Notes: generated by a model not told the origin, from the sequence alone. Positions 8,832 to 16,575 are shown, numbered from the stretch's first letter. The stretch is DNA of 42,424 nucleotides from Caldifarciminota bacterium (GCA_027069855.1 JALXEF010000134.1:1-42424); one strand, 5' to 3'. Program-made: numbers and translations.

Positions 8832-9763
8832 CCTGGTGGTGGAAAGAGGTTGACAATCAGACCGATCTTTTGAACCCTGGACACCTGGCCTGCCAGGGCT
8901 GTGGAGCCACAGTGGCCATGCGGCTCGCCCTCAAGGGGCTCGGCAACCGGGTGATGGCCACGATCCCGGCCTGCTGCTGGACCATCATTGACGGCGCCTG
9001 GCCGAACCACGCCCTCAAGATCCCCCTGATGCATACGGCCTTTGAAACCGCGGCCATCGCGGCCTCGGGCATCCGGGCCGCCCTGGATGTCAAGGGCGAG
9101 GAGGATGTCACCGTCATGGCCTGGGCCGGCGACGGCGGCACCTTTGACATCGGACTGCAGGCCCTTTCCGGTGCGGCCGAACGCAACGAGAACATCATCT
9201 ATGTGACCTACGACAACGAGGCCTACATGAACACCGGCATCCAGCGCTCCAGTGCCACCCCCTACGGTGCCTGGACCACCACCACACCGGTGAAACATCC
9301 GGAGAGCCGCCCCAAGAAGAACATCATGGAGATCATGGCGGCCCACCGCATTCCCTATGCGGCCACGGCCACCATCGCCTTCCCCGACGACTTCGTGCGC
9401 AAGTTCCGCAAGGCCAAAGACATCGTGGGCATGCGGTTCTTCCACATCCTCTCGCCCTGTCCGCCGGGCTGGAAGATCCCCTCGGACATGTCGGTGAAGG
9501 TGGCCCGGATGGCCGTGGAAACCAAGGTGTTCCCGCTGTACGAGATTGAGGACGGCGAACGGGTGACCATCAACTACTGGCCCGAGGGCCGGCCGGTGCG
9601 GGACTACCTCATGATGCAGGGCCGGTTCAAGCACCTGACCGACGAGCAGATTGAGCACATCCAGCAGTTCGTGGACCACCAGTGGAAACGCCTGGTCCAC
9701 CTGCACGAACTCACCCACGGCTCCCTGCCCGAAGAGGCCCAGGCCACGCTAACCTCCCGATAA
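8828..9763 (+). CDS. porB: 2-oxoacid:ferredoxin oxidoreductase, beta subunit (thiamine diphosphate binding)
   Basis: A 311-residue beta subunit, which binds thiamine diphosphate and one [4Fe-4S] cluster. The diphosphate/metal motif GDGGTFDIGLQA and the YDNEAYMNTGIQRS segment are typical. Candidate cluster cysteines are in HLACQGCGA near the N-terminus, PACCW, and the later SPCPPGW. The motif TPYGAWTTTTP is also standard. It is the last gene of the nuo-por run and is followed by a strong hairpin. The ATG overlaps the stop of the alpha gene. Confidence 0.94.
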   Translation: MTWWWKEVDNQTDLLNPGHLACQGCGATVAMRLALKGLGNRVMATIPACCWTIIDGAWPNHALKIPLMHTAFETAAIAASGIRAALDVKGEEDVTVMAWAGDGGTFDIGLQALSGAAERNENIIYVTYDNEAYMNTGIQRSSATPYGAWTTTTPVKHPESRPKKNIMEIMAAHRIPYAATATIAFPDDFVRKFRKAKDIVGMRFFHILSPCPPGWKIPSDMSVKVARMAVETKVFPLYEIEDGERVTINYWPEGRPVRDYLMMQGRFKHLTDEQIEHIQQFVDHQWKRLVHLHELTHGSLPEEAQATLTSR

Positions 9764-9766
9764 ACC

Positions 9767-9808
9767 CCTTGGCCCGCCCGCCCCGCAAGCGGGGCGGGCG
9801 GGCCAAGG
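9767..9808. terminator. 19-bp GC-rich hairpin between convergent genes
   Basis: A perfect 19-bp stem with a four-base loop lies between the end of the por run and the convergent amidase gene. The arms run 9767-9785 and 9790-9808 and contain GGCCCGCC and its complement. Only a broken T-rich stretch (TTTCCTT) follows on the plus strand, so it is not a textbook intrinsic terminator, but position and stability make it a likely bidirectional one. Confidence 0.7.
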
Positions 9809-9837
9809 TTTCCTTCCGTCCCCTAACCCGTCGAAAA

Positions 9838-11550
9838 TCAGCCGGACTGGCTCCTCAGGAAGGACACCAGGCCCTCGGTGAGCAGCGTTGCCAGGTCGGC
9901 GGCGGACACCACGCCGTTGATCTGGGCCCGTGGCGGATTGGCCTGGATCAGGAAGTAGTTGGATCCGGTGCGCGCGGTCAGCGGCGAGCCGGTCGCTGCC
10001 GCGGCCCGGGCCAGGGCGTCGGCCAGGGCCCGCGAGGGCTTGCTCCGGTAATAAGCATACACTCCCCGGGGCCAGCGGTAATAGGTGTCCAGCAGCACGA
10101 TGGCATCCGGCTGCAGGGCTTCCACCTCGTTGACCAGCCGGTGGCCGTGGTGGTGCACCTGATGGGGCTCCAGGACCACCATCTCCACCCCCCAGTCCCT
10201 TTCCAGTTGCTGCCGGGCGAGCCGAACCCCGGTGCGCCAGGCATCGCACCGATCCATCAGCAGAACCACCACCCGTTTTCCGGCCAGCGGCTTGGGTTGC
10301 AGCACGATAACCCCGGGGACCGGCGCCTTCAGTTCCTGGGGCCGGTATTTCCGAAACCGCAGGGTAACCGGCAATCCGGCTTCTTCGGCCACCCCCACAT
10401 ACCCGGGGAAAACCTGTACACCGGCAACGGGAGGATCCAGGTCCGGAACCTCGTTAATCCCCCGGCCCCGGGGATCCTCCAGCCGTACCGCCCGGCCGGG
10501 CTCGGGTGCCAGGCGATAGCCGGGCCCGGGCTCCCATACCACCCGGGCTTCTTCAAAACGGGGCCTGAGTTCCAGGGCACGAAAAACGAACAGCCAGGCC
10601 CGCGTTCCGATCCAGCGATGCTCCACACCATCGGGCACCTGCACCTCGGGCCGCACGGGTTCGCCGAGGTAATCCAAATACTCCAGTTCCAGGGCGGCAA
10701 GGCCCGGCCCCTGAATCCGCCGAAGCCTGCGCACCCGCACCGCGCGGCGCTCCACCCGCACCTGCGCCTCGCGGCTGACACTCCGCCCCCGGGCCGGCCG
10801 CACCTCCACCCGCAGGGTATGGCGGCCAGCAGGCAACCGGTAGGGCACCCAGACCCGGGTTTCACGGCCCTCCAAGGCGCGGGAAGCCTGCTCCCGCCCG
10901 TGGTGCCACACCACCACCTCACCGGCCACGGGCTCTTCCAGCCGTACCCGAACCCCGCCCGGGAACGCCACCACCCGCCGCACCCGGGGCTCGCGGGCCT
11001 CAAAGAACCGGAGGATGCCCTGGAAGATGGCCTCGGCCTCGCCCAGCTGGTACCGCCGGTCGGCCAGCAGCCGTTCCACTTCGCGGTTTGACAGGTATCC
11101 GGGCTCCAGCAGCACGCTTAAGGGCACATTTTCCCGCAGCACCCGGTACCGGGCCGGCATGGGCGGCGCCAGGAAAAAGCCGGAGTACTCCTGCAGCGCC
11201 TGTCCGATGAACCAGGCCAGGTCGCGGGCCTCAGGCAGGTTGTCCCAGGGGTAATAGACCTCAATGCGGTTGCGCAGGGGATCGGGCGGCTCGGTGGCGT
11301 TGTGGTGCACAGAAACGAAGAGGTCGGCCCCCAGGCGGGGCGCCAGATGGGCCCGGTTTTCCAGGGTCCAGTGGTCCAGGACATCCCAGGTGACCCACAC
11401 CGTGGCGCCGGCCCGCTGCAGCAAGCCCTGCAGGTGACGGGTCACCCGGATGTTCACCTCGCATTCCAGGGTACCGCCGCGACCGATGGCGCCCGTGGCG
11501 CCCTGGCCATGCCCCGGATCCAGCACAATGCGTTTTCCCAGCAGTTTCAT
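9838..11550 (-). CDS. N-acetylmuramoyl-L-alanine amidase with a second, degenerate amidase-like domain
   Basis: A 570-residue protein. Residues 1 to about 180 form a zinc amidase of the Amidase_3 family, which cuts the bond between muramic acid and the peptide stem of peptidoglycan. Zinc ligands are visible as His14 in LDPGHG, Glu29 in TLECEVNI and the first His of SVHHNA; the catalytic Glu is in LLEPGYLSN. A middle region has short beta-rich segments. The last 150 residues repeat the amidase plan (KRVVVLLMDRCDAWRTG, then DAIVLLDTYY, then ARTGSNYFLIQ) without the metal ligands. I start at ATG 11550, with GGAG about ten bases before; an upstream ATG at 11604 would add 18 residues that look like neither signal peptide nor domain. 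No signal peptide is seen. Confidence 0.8.
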   Translation of the reverse strand: MKLLGKRIVLDPGHGQGATGAIGRGGTLECEVNIRVTRHLQGLLQRAGATVWVTWDVLDHWTLENRAHLAPRLGADLFVSVHHNATEPPDPLRNRIEVYYPWDNLPEARDLAWFIGQALQEYSGFFLAPPMPARYRVLRENVPLSVLLEPGYLSNREVERLLADRRYQLGEAEAIFQGILRFFEAREPRVRRVVAFPGGVRVRLEEPVAGEVVVWHHGREQASRALEGRETRVWVPYRLPAGRHTLRVEVRPARGRSVSREAQVRVERRAVRVRRLRRIQGPGLAALELEYLDYLGEPVRPEVQVPDGVEHRWIGTRAWLFVFRALELRPRFEEARVVWEPGPGYRLAPEPGRAVRLEDPRGRGINEVPDLDPPVAGVQVFPGYVGVAEEAGLPVTLRFRKYRPQELKAPVPGVIVLQPKPLAGKRVVVLLMDRCDAWRTGVRLARQQLERDWGVEMVVLEPHQVHHHGHRLVNEVEALQPDAIVLLDTYYRWPRGVYAYYRSKPSRALADALARAAAATGSPLTARTGSNYFLIQANPPRAQINGVVSAADLATLLTEGLVSFLRSQSG

Positions 11551-11610
11551 CGGTCTTGCTCCGGTTCCGGCCCTGATTTTTGGGGCACAGAGCACCAAAG
11601 GCAACCCGTA

Positions 11611-12333
11611 TCAGCCGCAGAGGTCCGGGAACCACTCCAGCAGGAAGGGGTTATGGCGACACTCCCGGGCCAGGGTGGTTTCAGGGCCGTGGCCCGGATA
11701 GATGCGGGTTTCCGGAGGCCAATCTTCCAGGATCCGGCGCAGCGACCGACGAAGGGCCGCGGGATCGCTCCCCCGGAGGTCGGCCCGGCCCACGCTGCCC
11801 TCAAACAACAGGTCGCCCACCAGGGCGAAGTCCGGCCCCCGGAAACACACCGAGCCGGGGCTGTGGCCGGGGGTATGAACCACCTGGAGCCCCGGGCTGT
11901 GGGCCGGCGGCGCCTCACCCCAAACCACCTCTCCGTTCCGCACCACGGTGAACACGCCGTGGCTCCAGTACACGGCATCGCCGTCCTGCAGCAGCACCTC
12001 CGGGGCAGGGATCTCGCCCGGGTCCAGGCCGAAGTGCTCCAGGAGATAGGCCCGCTGGCGCTGGAGCACGGGTACCTCCTCGTGGTGCAGGGCATGGGGG
12101 ATTCCAAGGCTCTCCTTGAGGGGGCGAAGGGCCAGCACATGGTCAAAGTGGGCGTGGGTGTTGAGGATGCCCACGACCTGAACGCCGAGGTCCTGCATCC
12201 AGGTTATAAGGCCCGGGGCGTCGTCGCCCGGATCCACGATCAGCGCATAGGGGCCGGCCGCCACCAGGTAGCAGTTGGTGGCCAGGGGCCCTACCACCCT
12301 GCGATGAACCCTAAGGCTGGCGGATGCGGTCAT
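11611..12333 (-). CDS. Metallo-beta-lactamase-fold hydrolase (glyoxalase II-like)
   Basis: A 240-residue protein with the complete binuclear zinc pattern. THAHFDH is near residues 59-65, HTPGHSPGSVCF is in the middle, GDLLFEGSVGR follows, and the final His is in PGHGPETTL. The opening VGPLATNCYLV is typical of glyoxalase II-like thioester hydrolases such as YcbL. Such enzymes often cleave hydroxyacyl-glutathione or other thioesters, but the substrate cannot be read here. Its 5' end overlaps the HAD gene by 23 bases and its stop lies 60 bases before the amidase start I chose. No clear ribosome site was found for the ATG at 12333. Confidence 0.85.
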   Translation of the reverse strand: MTASASLRVHRRVVGPLATNCYLVAAGPYALIVDPGDDAPGLITWMQDLGVQVVGILNTHAHFDHVLALRPLKESLGIPHALHHEEVPVLQRQRAYLLEHFGLDPGEIPAPEVLLQDGDAVYWSHGVFTVVRNGEVVWGEAPPAHSPGLQVVHTPGHSPGSVCFRGPDFALVGDLLFEGSVGRADLRGSDPAALRRSLRRILEDWPPETRIYPGHGPETTLARECRHNPFLLEWFPDLCG

Positions 12334-13012
12334 GGTCCAGGCCCAAGAACTCCCAGAAGGCCGGATCCTGGAGGGTGGAAACCAGGAGATCGGGCCGGGC
12401 GTTCCGGAGTTCTTCTTCGGTGCTGGGTCCGGTACGAACGATCACCACTTCGGCGTCGGCCTCGCGGGCCGCTGCCACATCCAGCGGGGTATCGCCCACC
12501 ACAATGACCCGGGGATGGTTCAGACCCAGGCGGCGGGCCCGGCGCAGGCCCTCCTCGCGGGCCTGGTGTACGATCTCCCGGCGCACGAAGGTTTCGCCGT
12601 AGGCGCCGAAGGAAAAGAAGCGGTACAGGTCGCCGCGCGCCAGTTTGATCCGGGCCCCTTCCCGTACATTGCCCGTGGCCAGGCCCAGGAGCACCCGGGG
12701 GTGTCGGCTCAGGGCTTCCAGGGCGGGCCGCACCCCGGGCAGCACACGGTACCCTTCGGACCGGGCCACCTCTTCGGGAAGGTACCGGACATAGTGGGCG
12801 ATGATGGTTTCCACCTCACCGGGCCGGGGATCGCGTTTCAGGTGCCGCTGAACCAGTTCCGCCGCGATCAAATAATCGGTTTTGCCCTGGGGCGGATACC
12901 CTTCCATGGCGCGTTCCACGCCGAAGAGTTCCCGAAAGGCGCGTTCAAAGGCCCGGCGGCCGGCACCTCCGGAAAGGATCAGGGTTCCGTCAATGTCAAA
13001 CAGCAGAATCAT
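12311..13012 (-). CDS. HAD-superfamily phosphatase (phosphoglycolate phosphatase-like)
   Basis: A 233-residue HAD hydrolase with all four motifs. The nucleophile motif FDIDGTL has its Asp at residue 6, the Thr motif is in LGLATGNV, the Lys lies in the following KLARGD segment or nearby, and the acidic motif is VIVVGDTPLDVAAA. A helical cap lies between motifs 1 and 2, as in phosphoglycolate phosphatases and related small-molecule phosphatases. It overlaps the thioesterase gene at its start by 17 bases and the metallohydrolase gene at its end, so it sits in one operon with them. Its substrate is unknown. Confidence 0.85.
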   Translation of the reverse strand: MILLFDIDGTLILSGGAGRRAFERAFRELFGVERAMEGYPPQGKTDYLIAAELVQRHLKRDPRPGEVETIIAHYVRYLPEEVARSEGYRVLPGVRPALEALSRHPRVLLGLATGNVREGARIKLARGDLYRFFSFGAYGETFVRREIVHQAREEGLRRARRLGLNHPRVIVVGDTPLDVAAAREADAEVVIVRTGPSTEEELRNARPDLLVSTLQDPAFWEFLGLDHDRIRQP

Positions 13013-13418
13013 GGCGCTCCACCGGTACCCGGAGCATCAGGGACTCTGCAGAAACCAGTACCCGGCCCTGATGCCGGATTTCGGCCCGGGCGCGCACGCG
13101 CCGCCCGGAGGCCTCCAGCACCCAGCCCCGGATCTCCAGGGGTTCTCCCACGGGCACCGGGCGCCGGTACTTCACGGTCAGGGTACCGGTCACCACCGGC
13201 AACCCCTGAAAGAAGGAAGCCCACACCATCACCTCGTCCACCAGGGTGGCGGCGATGCCGCCGTGGAGCACGCCCTCGTAGCCCTGATACTCGCGTGCCG
13301 CCGTGAAGTGGGCCACGGCACCTCCCTCGGGATGGGGCTGAATCTTCAACTTGAGGCCGATGGGATTGGCCGGACCACAGGCGAAGCAAAAATCGTCCAT
13401 GCCGAACTGGGTTGCCAC
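12996..13418 (-). CDS. PaaI-type hotdog-fold thioesterase
   Basis: A 140-residue single hotdog-fold domain. FCFACGPANPIGLKL near the start and HGGIAATLVDEVMVWA in the middle are the family pattern; the acidic residue after HGG belongs to the active-site helix in studied members. I start at GTG 13418, since AGGAG lies eight bases upstream. ATG 13400 would lose six residues and has no such site. The frame stays open upstream into the tRNA, but that part is not real protein. The first gene after tRNA-Ala on the same strand, it may be read from the same promoter. Confidence 0.8.
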   Translation of the reverse strand: MATQFGMDDFCFACGPANPIGLKLKIQPHPEGGAVAHFTAAREYQGYEGVLHGGIAATLVDEVMVWASFFQGLPVVTGTLTVKYRRPVPVGEPLEIRGWVLEASGRRVRARAEIRHQGRVLVSAESLMLRVPVERHDSAV

Positions 13419-13449
13419 CGGGGGAACTCCTGTTTGGAGGGGAAAGAAG

Positions 13450-13522
13450 TGGAGCCGGTGGGATTCGAACCCACGACCTTCAGACTGCCAGCCTGACGCT
13501 CTCCCAACTGAGCTACGGCCCC
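13450..13522 (-). tRNA. tRNA-Ala (anticodon GGC)
   Basis: A full cloverleaf reads from 13522 down to 13450. It has a 7-bp acceptor stem with one G-U pair, a D arm GCTC/GAGC and an anticodon loop CTGGCAG that gives anticodon GGC. The T arm is GTGGG TTCGAAT CCCAC, and the discriminator base is A. The CCA end is not encoded (ACT follows), so it must be added after transcription. Confidence 0.96.
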
Positions 13523-13535
13523 ACAGGCGGCGGAT

Positions 13536-13564
13536 ATTGTATGCCGAACCCGAACAGGATGCAA
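13536..13564 (-). promoter_or_regulatory. Promoter candidate for tRNA-Ala
   Basis: On the minus strand TTGCAT and TACAAT are 17 bases apart, with the -10 box ending 13 bases before the tRNA. A start near 13529 would leave a leader of about seven bases. The -35 box matches only three of six. Confidence 0.55.
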
Positions 13565-13571
13565 GGTCGGG

Positions 13572-13600
13572 TTGCAGCCCCTTCGGGGGCGGCGTATAAC
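13572..13600 (+). promoter_or_regulatory. Promoter candidate for the 13623 gene and cinA
   Basis: TTGCAG and TATAAC are 17 bases apart, giving a start near 13607 and a leader of about 16 bases that contains AAGGAGG. It lies back to back with the tRNA promoter. Confidence 0.6.
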
Positions 13601-13622
13601 TACCGTTCACGAAAGGAGGTCC

Positions 13623-14003
13623 ATGAACGCCGTCGCCGGCATTCTGCTCAGCCTTCTGGCCCTGAAGCCCACCGTGGGCTCGGTCATTGGAACCCTGACC
13701 GACCTCCGGTCGGTACTCCACGATAAGCCCTGCGACACCTCGGCCCGGTTCCTACACCTGGACGGCCTGGAGAACGCACCGGTGGTGGTCACCGAAAAGG
13801 GTAGCGTGCTGCACCTTCTGGGGGTGCCTGCCGAGGTCCTGAACCGGTACCGCTGCCGCCAGGTGATGGTGATCGGCAACTTTTACATTGACGCCCTGAC
13901 CATTGAGGTGCGACGCCTGCGTATCCAAAGGGACGGCAGGTGGCAAAAGGTATGGGAACGGCCGCGGGAGACCGTTCCCGACACCCTGGAGGCATCGCCA
14001 TGA
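13623..14003 (+). CDS. Small exported protein of unknown function
   Basis: A 126-residue protein I do not recognise. It begins with a hydrophobic stretch (AVAGILLSLLAL) that looks like a weak signal peptide or membrane anchor. After that come beta-rich segments such as APVVVTEKGSVLHLLG and RCRQVMVIGNFYIDALTIEVRRLRI. It has one Cys pair candidate (C44-type position in DKPCDTS and RYRCRQ). AAAGGAGG directly precedes ATG 13623, which decides the start over longer frames. Its stop overlaps the cinA start (ATGA), so it is translationally coupled to cinA. A role in the envelope is inference from the signal-like start alone. Confidence 0.7.
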   Translation: MNAVAGILLSLLALKPTVGSVIGTLTDLRSVLHDKPCDTSARFLHLDGLENAPVVVTEKGSVLHLLGVPAEVLNRYRCRQVMVIGNFYIDALTIEVRRLRIQRDGRWQKVWERPRETVPDTLEASP

Positions 14004-15202
14004 AGGCCCTGGTGATCTCAACGGGCTCGGAACTGCTCCGGGGGCTTGTGAACGAGGATGTGCCCCTGGTTACCGGCTTCTTCTTCCGGTACGGGGTACC
14101 CACCATTAAGGAGGTCACCCTGCCCGACGATGCCGACGCCCTGCGGGCCGAGATCCAGCAGGCCCAGGAACTGGCGGAAATCGTGGTGGTCCTGGGCGGC
14201 CTGGGGCCCACCCACGACGACCTCACCCGGCAGGTGCTGGCCGAGGTGGCCGGTACCCGCCTGCGGTTCCATGAGGCCTATTACCAGAAGATTCTGCCCC
14301 GGCTGCAACGCGCGGGCTTTGATAACCTGGATCTCTTTCGGGAGTTTGCGGTGCTCCCCGAGGGCTATGAGGTGCTGTACAACCCGGTGGGTTTGGCACC
14401 TGGACTCCTGAGGGAAACTGCACCGGGGCGGTACCTTGTGGCCCTGCCCGGCCCGCCCCGCGAGGTGCGGGCGGTGCTGCCGGCCCTGCACGAACGCCTG
14501 CAGGCCGTGCTGGGGAAGCAGCCCCGGTACCGCACCCTGCATGTGTTCGGCTACACCGAGCCGGAGATCCTGCAGGTGCTCCGGCAGGTGATCCCGGAGG
14601 GCACCGATTATTCCATCATCGCCAACGCCTCGGGCATCCACCTGACCGTGCCGGTGGAACCTCCGGAGATCGTGGAACGCCTGCGCGAGGCATTGGGGAC
14701 CGACCTGTACGGCGAGGAAGGGGAAAGCCTGGCCTATGTGGTGGGCCGGCTGCTTCGCCGCCGCGGCTGGACCCTGGCGGTGGCGGAATCCTGCACCGGC
14801 GGCCTGGTGGCCAGCACGCTGACCGACTTGCACGGCAGCTCCGATTACCTGGTGGGCAGCCTGGTCACCTATTCCAACGAGGCCAAGGTGCGGATCCTGG
14901 GGGTGGATCAGGCGGTGTTGCTCACGGAAGGGGCGGTTTCAGAGCCGGTGGCCGCCCAGATGGCCGAGGGCGCCCGCCGGCAACTGGGCACCGATGTGGG
15001 CATCTCCACGACGGGCATCGCCGGCCCCACCGGGGGCACACCCCGGAAACCCGTGGGGCTGGTGTATCTGGGGATTTCGGTGCGGGGCCACACCGAGGTG
15101 CACCGACACCTGTTTTCCGGCGACCGTTTGCGGGTGAAGGCCCGCAGCACCTTTACGCTGCTGGATCATCTCCGCCGCCGGCTGCTGGAATCGCCGACCT
15201 GA
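14000..15202 (+). CDS. cinA: CinA family protein (competence/damage-inducible, nicotinamide-nucleotide amidase)
   Basis: A 400-residue protein with both CinA parts. The N-terminal MoaB-like domain has VVVLGGLGPTHDDLTRQVLAEV. The C-terminal domain has VAESCTGGLVASTLTDL and GISTTGIAGPTGG, matching the nicotinamide mononucleotide deamidase fold. The N-terminal domain of studied homologues has ADP-ribose pyrophosphatase activity, so the enzyme belongs to pyridine nucleotide repair and salvage. The length of about 400-415 is standard. ATG 14000 overlaps the previous stop, with GGAGG just upstream. It converges on the cytidine deaminase gene with only three bases between the stops. Confidence 0.93.
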   Translation: MKALVISTGSELLRGLVNEDVPLVTGFFFRYGVPTIKEVTLPDDADALRAEIQQAQELAEIVVVLGGLGPTHDDLTRQVLAEVAGTRLRFHEAYYQKILPRLQRAGFDNLDLFREFAVLPEGYEVLYNPVGLAPGLLRETAPGRYLVALPGPPREVRAVLPALHERLQAVLGKQPRYRTLHVFGYTEPEILQVLRQVIPEGTDYSIIANASGIHLTVPVEPPEIVERLREALGTDLYGEEGESLAYVVGRLLRRRGWTLAVAESCTGGLVASTLTDLHGSSDYLVGSLVTYSNEAKVRILGVDQAVLLTEGAVSEPVAAQMAEGARRQLGTDVGISTTGIAGPTGGTPRKPVGLVYLGISVRGHTEVHRHLFSGDRLRVKARSTFTLLDHLRRRLLESPT

Positions 15203-15205
15203 GGC

Positions 15206-15634
15206 TCAATCCTCCGGCTGCCGGGTTTCGGGGTTCAGGCGGAACCCGGCGGGCAGCAGGTCCCCGAGGCGCACCTCCCGGCGCGCGCCCTGGAGGGTAA
15301 CGGCGATCACCTGGAGGTCGGGTCCCCCAAATTCGTACAGCACCTGGCGACAGGCCCCACAGGGCATCACCGGGGCCGGCGTATCCGTGGCCACCACCAC
15401 GGCCACGGCCCTTCGTTCGCCCTCGGTGACCATCCGGAAGAGGGCCACCCGTTCGGCGCAGATCGTGAGGCCATAGGAGGAGTTTTCCACATTCACCCCG
15501 GTGTACACCCGGCCCGAGGCGCCCACGACGGCCGCCCCCACCCGAAAGCCGGAAAAGGGTGCATAGGCGCGTTCCCGAACCGCCAGGGCCGCTTGAACGG
15601 CCTGTTCCAGCAGATCTTCAGGGATTCCAGCCAA
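15206..15634 (-). CDS. cdd: Cytidine deaminase
   Basis: A 142-residue homotetramer-type cytidine deaminase, which turns cytidine and deoxycytidine into the uridine forms in pyrimidine salvage. The zinc site is complete: CAE in TICAERVALF, with the catalytic Glu, and PCGACRQ with two Cys. AYAPFSGFRVGAA and NVENSSYGL bind substrate in the family. The start appears to be TTG 15634, two bases after the stop of the B12 gene. No ATG fits upstream of the conserved region, and GGTGAGGA lies about ten bases before. The start is the least sure point. It is the last gene of the minus-strand run that begins with the SPFH gene. Confidence 0.92.
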   Translation of the reverse strand: MAGIPEDLLEQAVQAALAVRERAYAPFSGFRVGAAVVGASGRVYTGVNVENSSYGLTICAERVALFRMVTEGERRAVAVVVATDTPAPVMPCGACRQVLYEFGGPDLQVIAVTLQGARREVRLGDLLPAGFRLNPETRQPED

Positions 15635-15636
15635 GG

Positions 15637-16050
15637 TCAGGCGTCCTCACCCCGGTGTTCCCGGTACCATTCGCGGATGTAGTCCACGATCTCCTGGGTG
15701 GGGGTACCCGGCCCGAAGAGTTTGCCCACGCCCATCTCGTAGAGCTTCTGCTTGTCCTCCTCCGGGATGATGCCGCCGCCGAAGAGCAGCACATCGTCCA
15801 GGCCCTTCTCGCGCATCAGCCGCAGCACCTTGGGGAAATAGGTCATGTGGGCGCCCGAAAGGATGGAGAGCCCGATGACATCCACATCCTCCTGCAGGGC
15901 GGTTTCCACGATGGCTTCAGCGGTTTGGTGGAGACCGGTGTAGATGACCTCCATGCCGGCATCCCGCAGGGCCCGGGCGATCACCTTGGCCCCACGGTCG
16001 TGGCCGTCCAGGCCGGGCTTTGCGATGAGCACACGGATCTTCCTCGCCAT
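15637..16050 (-). CDS. Stand-alone B12-binding subunit, methylmalonyl-CoA mutase type
   Basis: A 137-residue adenosylcobalamin-binding domain of the kind that forms the C-terminal part or small subunit of methylmalonyl-CoA mutase and relatives. The lower axial ligand motif DxHxxG is DGHDRG at residues 15-20 (His17), followed by LSILSGAHM and [12 protein letters not shown]. The partner large subunit with the TIM barrel is not in the window. I start at ATG 16050, with AAGGAG nine bases upstream; 15 extra in-frame codons are possible but unlike the family. Mutase activity on methylmalonyl-CoA rather than isobutyryl- or ethylmalonyl-CoA cannot be told. Confidence 0.9.
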   Translation of the reverse strand: MARKIRVLIAKPGLDGHDRGAKVIARALRDAGMEVIYTGLHQTAEAIVETALQEDVDVIGLSILSGAHMTYFPKVLRLMREKGLDDVLLFGGGIIPEEDKQKLYEMGVGKLFGPGTPTQEIVDYIREWYREHRGEDA

Positions 16051-16104
16051 GGGTTCTGCTCCTTGGTTAACGCCTCGGTTGCCGGTTGGCTGCAATCATA
16101 CGGC

Positions 16105-16572
16105 TCAAAACCCGAGAAGTTGCAACAGGGTTTCCATGTGCCGGGCCGCCAGGGTGCCGATGAGGCTTTGCTGCACCACTCCCGGCCAGAGGTTGTGCCG
16201 CAGCAAAAAGGCGAACACACCGCCGATCAAAAGCCAGGTTTCCACAAAGGCAAGAACGGCGCCGCCCAGGCGGTCCAGGGGACTGAGCAGGAACGCCCGC
16301 AGCATGGTGCGCAGGGTGATGCCCACAATGTTGGCCACCACCACGGTGATCACAAACAGGGCCAGAAAGATCAGGGCCCGCTTCACCGCCAGGATGTCGT
16401 TGGGCAGGAAGGCGAGCAGGGGCAACAGGCGGTCGGTATAGGTCAGGCCGAGGGCGATCCCCGCGACAATGCCGAGGATGGAGAAAAACTGGAGCACCAG
16501 TCCCTTCCGTAGGCCTCCGAGGGAGTTGCCCACGAGGATCAGGGAGAGTACCAGGTCCAGGATCCAGGCCAT
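16105..16572 (-). CDS. CvpA family membrane protein
   Basis: A 155-residue protein with about four transmembrane helices: LVLSLILVGNSLGGLRKGL, GIVAGIALGL, FLALFVITVVVANIVGI and FVETWLLIGGVFAFLL. The early GGLRKG turn and the later PLDRLGGAVLAFVE segment match the CvpA (colicin V production) family, whose role is envelope related but poorly defined. It starts at ATG 16572, three bases after the metallophosphoesterase stop, and lies within the SPFH-to-cdd run. Confidence 0.8.
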   Translation of the reverse strand: MAWILDLVLSLILVGNSLGGLRKGLVLQFFSILGIVAGIALGLTYTDRLLPLLAFLPNDILAVKRALIFLALFVITVVVANIVGITLRTMLRAFLLSPLDRLGGAVLAFVETWLLIGGVFAFLLRHNLWPGVVQQSLIGTLAARHMETLLQLLGF

Positions 16573-16575
16573 GGG

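Noticed and set aside
9682-11091. A 469-codon plus-strand frame across the amidase gene
   Set aside because: It crosses the hairpin at 9767 and gives a Pro/Gly/His-rich product, while the minus strand encodes zinc-binding motifs.
13419-13721. An N-terminal extension of the thioesterase running through the tRNA
   Set aside because: The extension reads the tRNA-Ala sequence in frame, a common artefact; the ribosome site supports GTG 13418.
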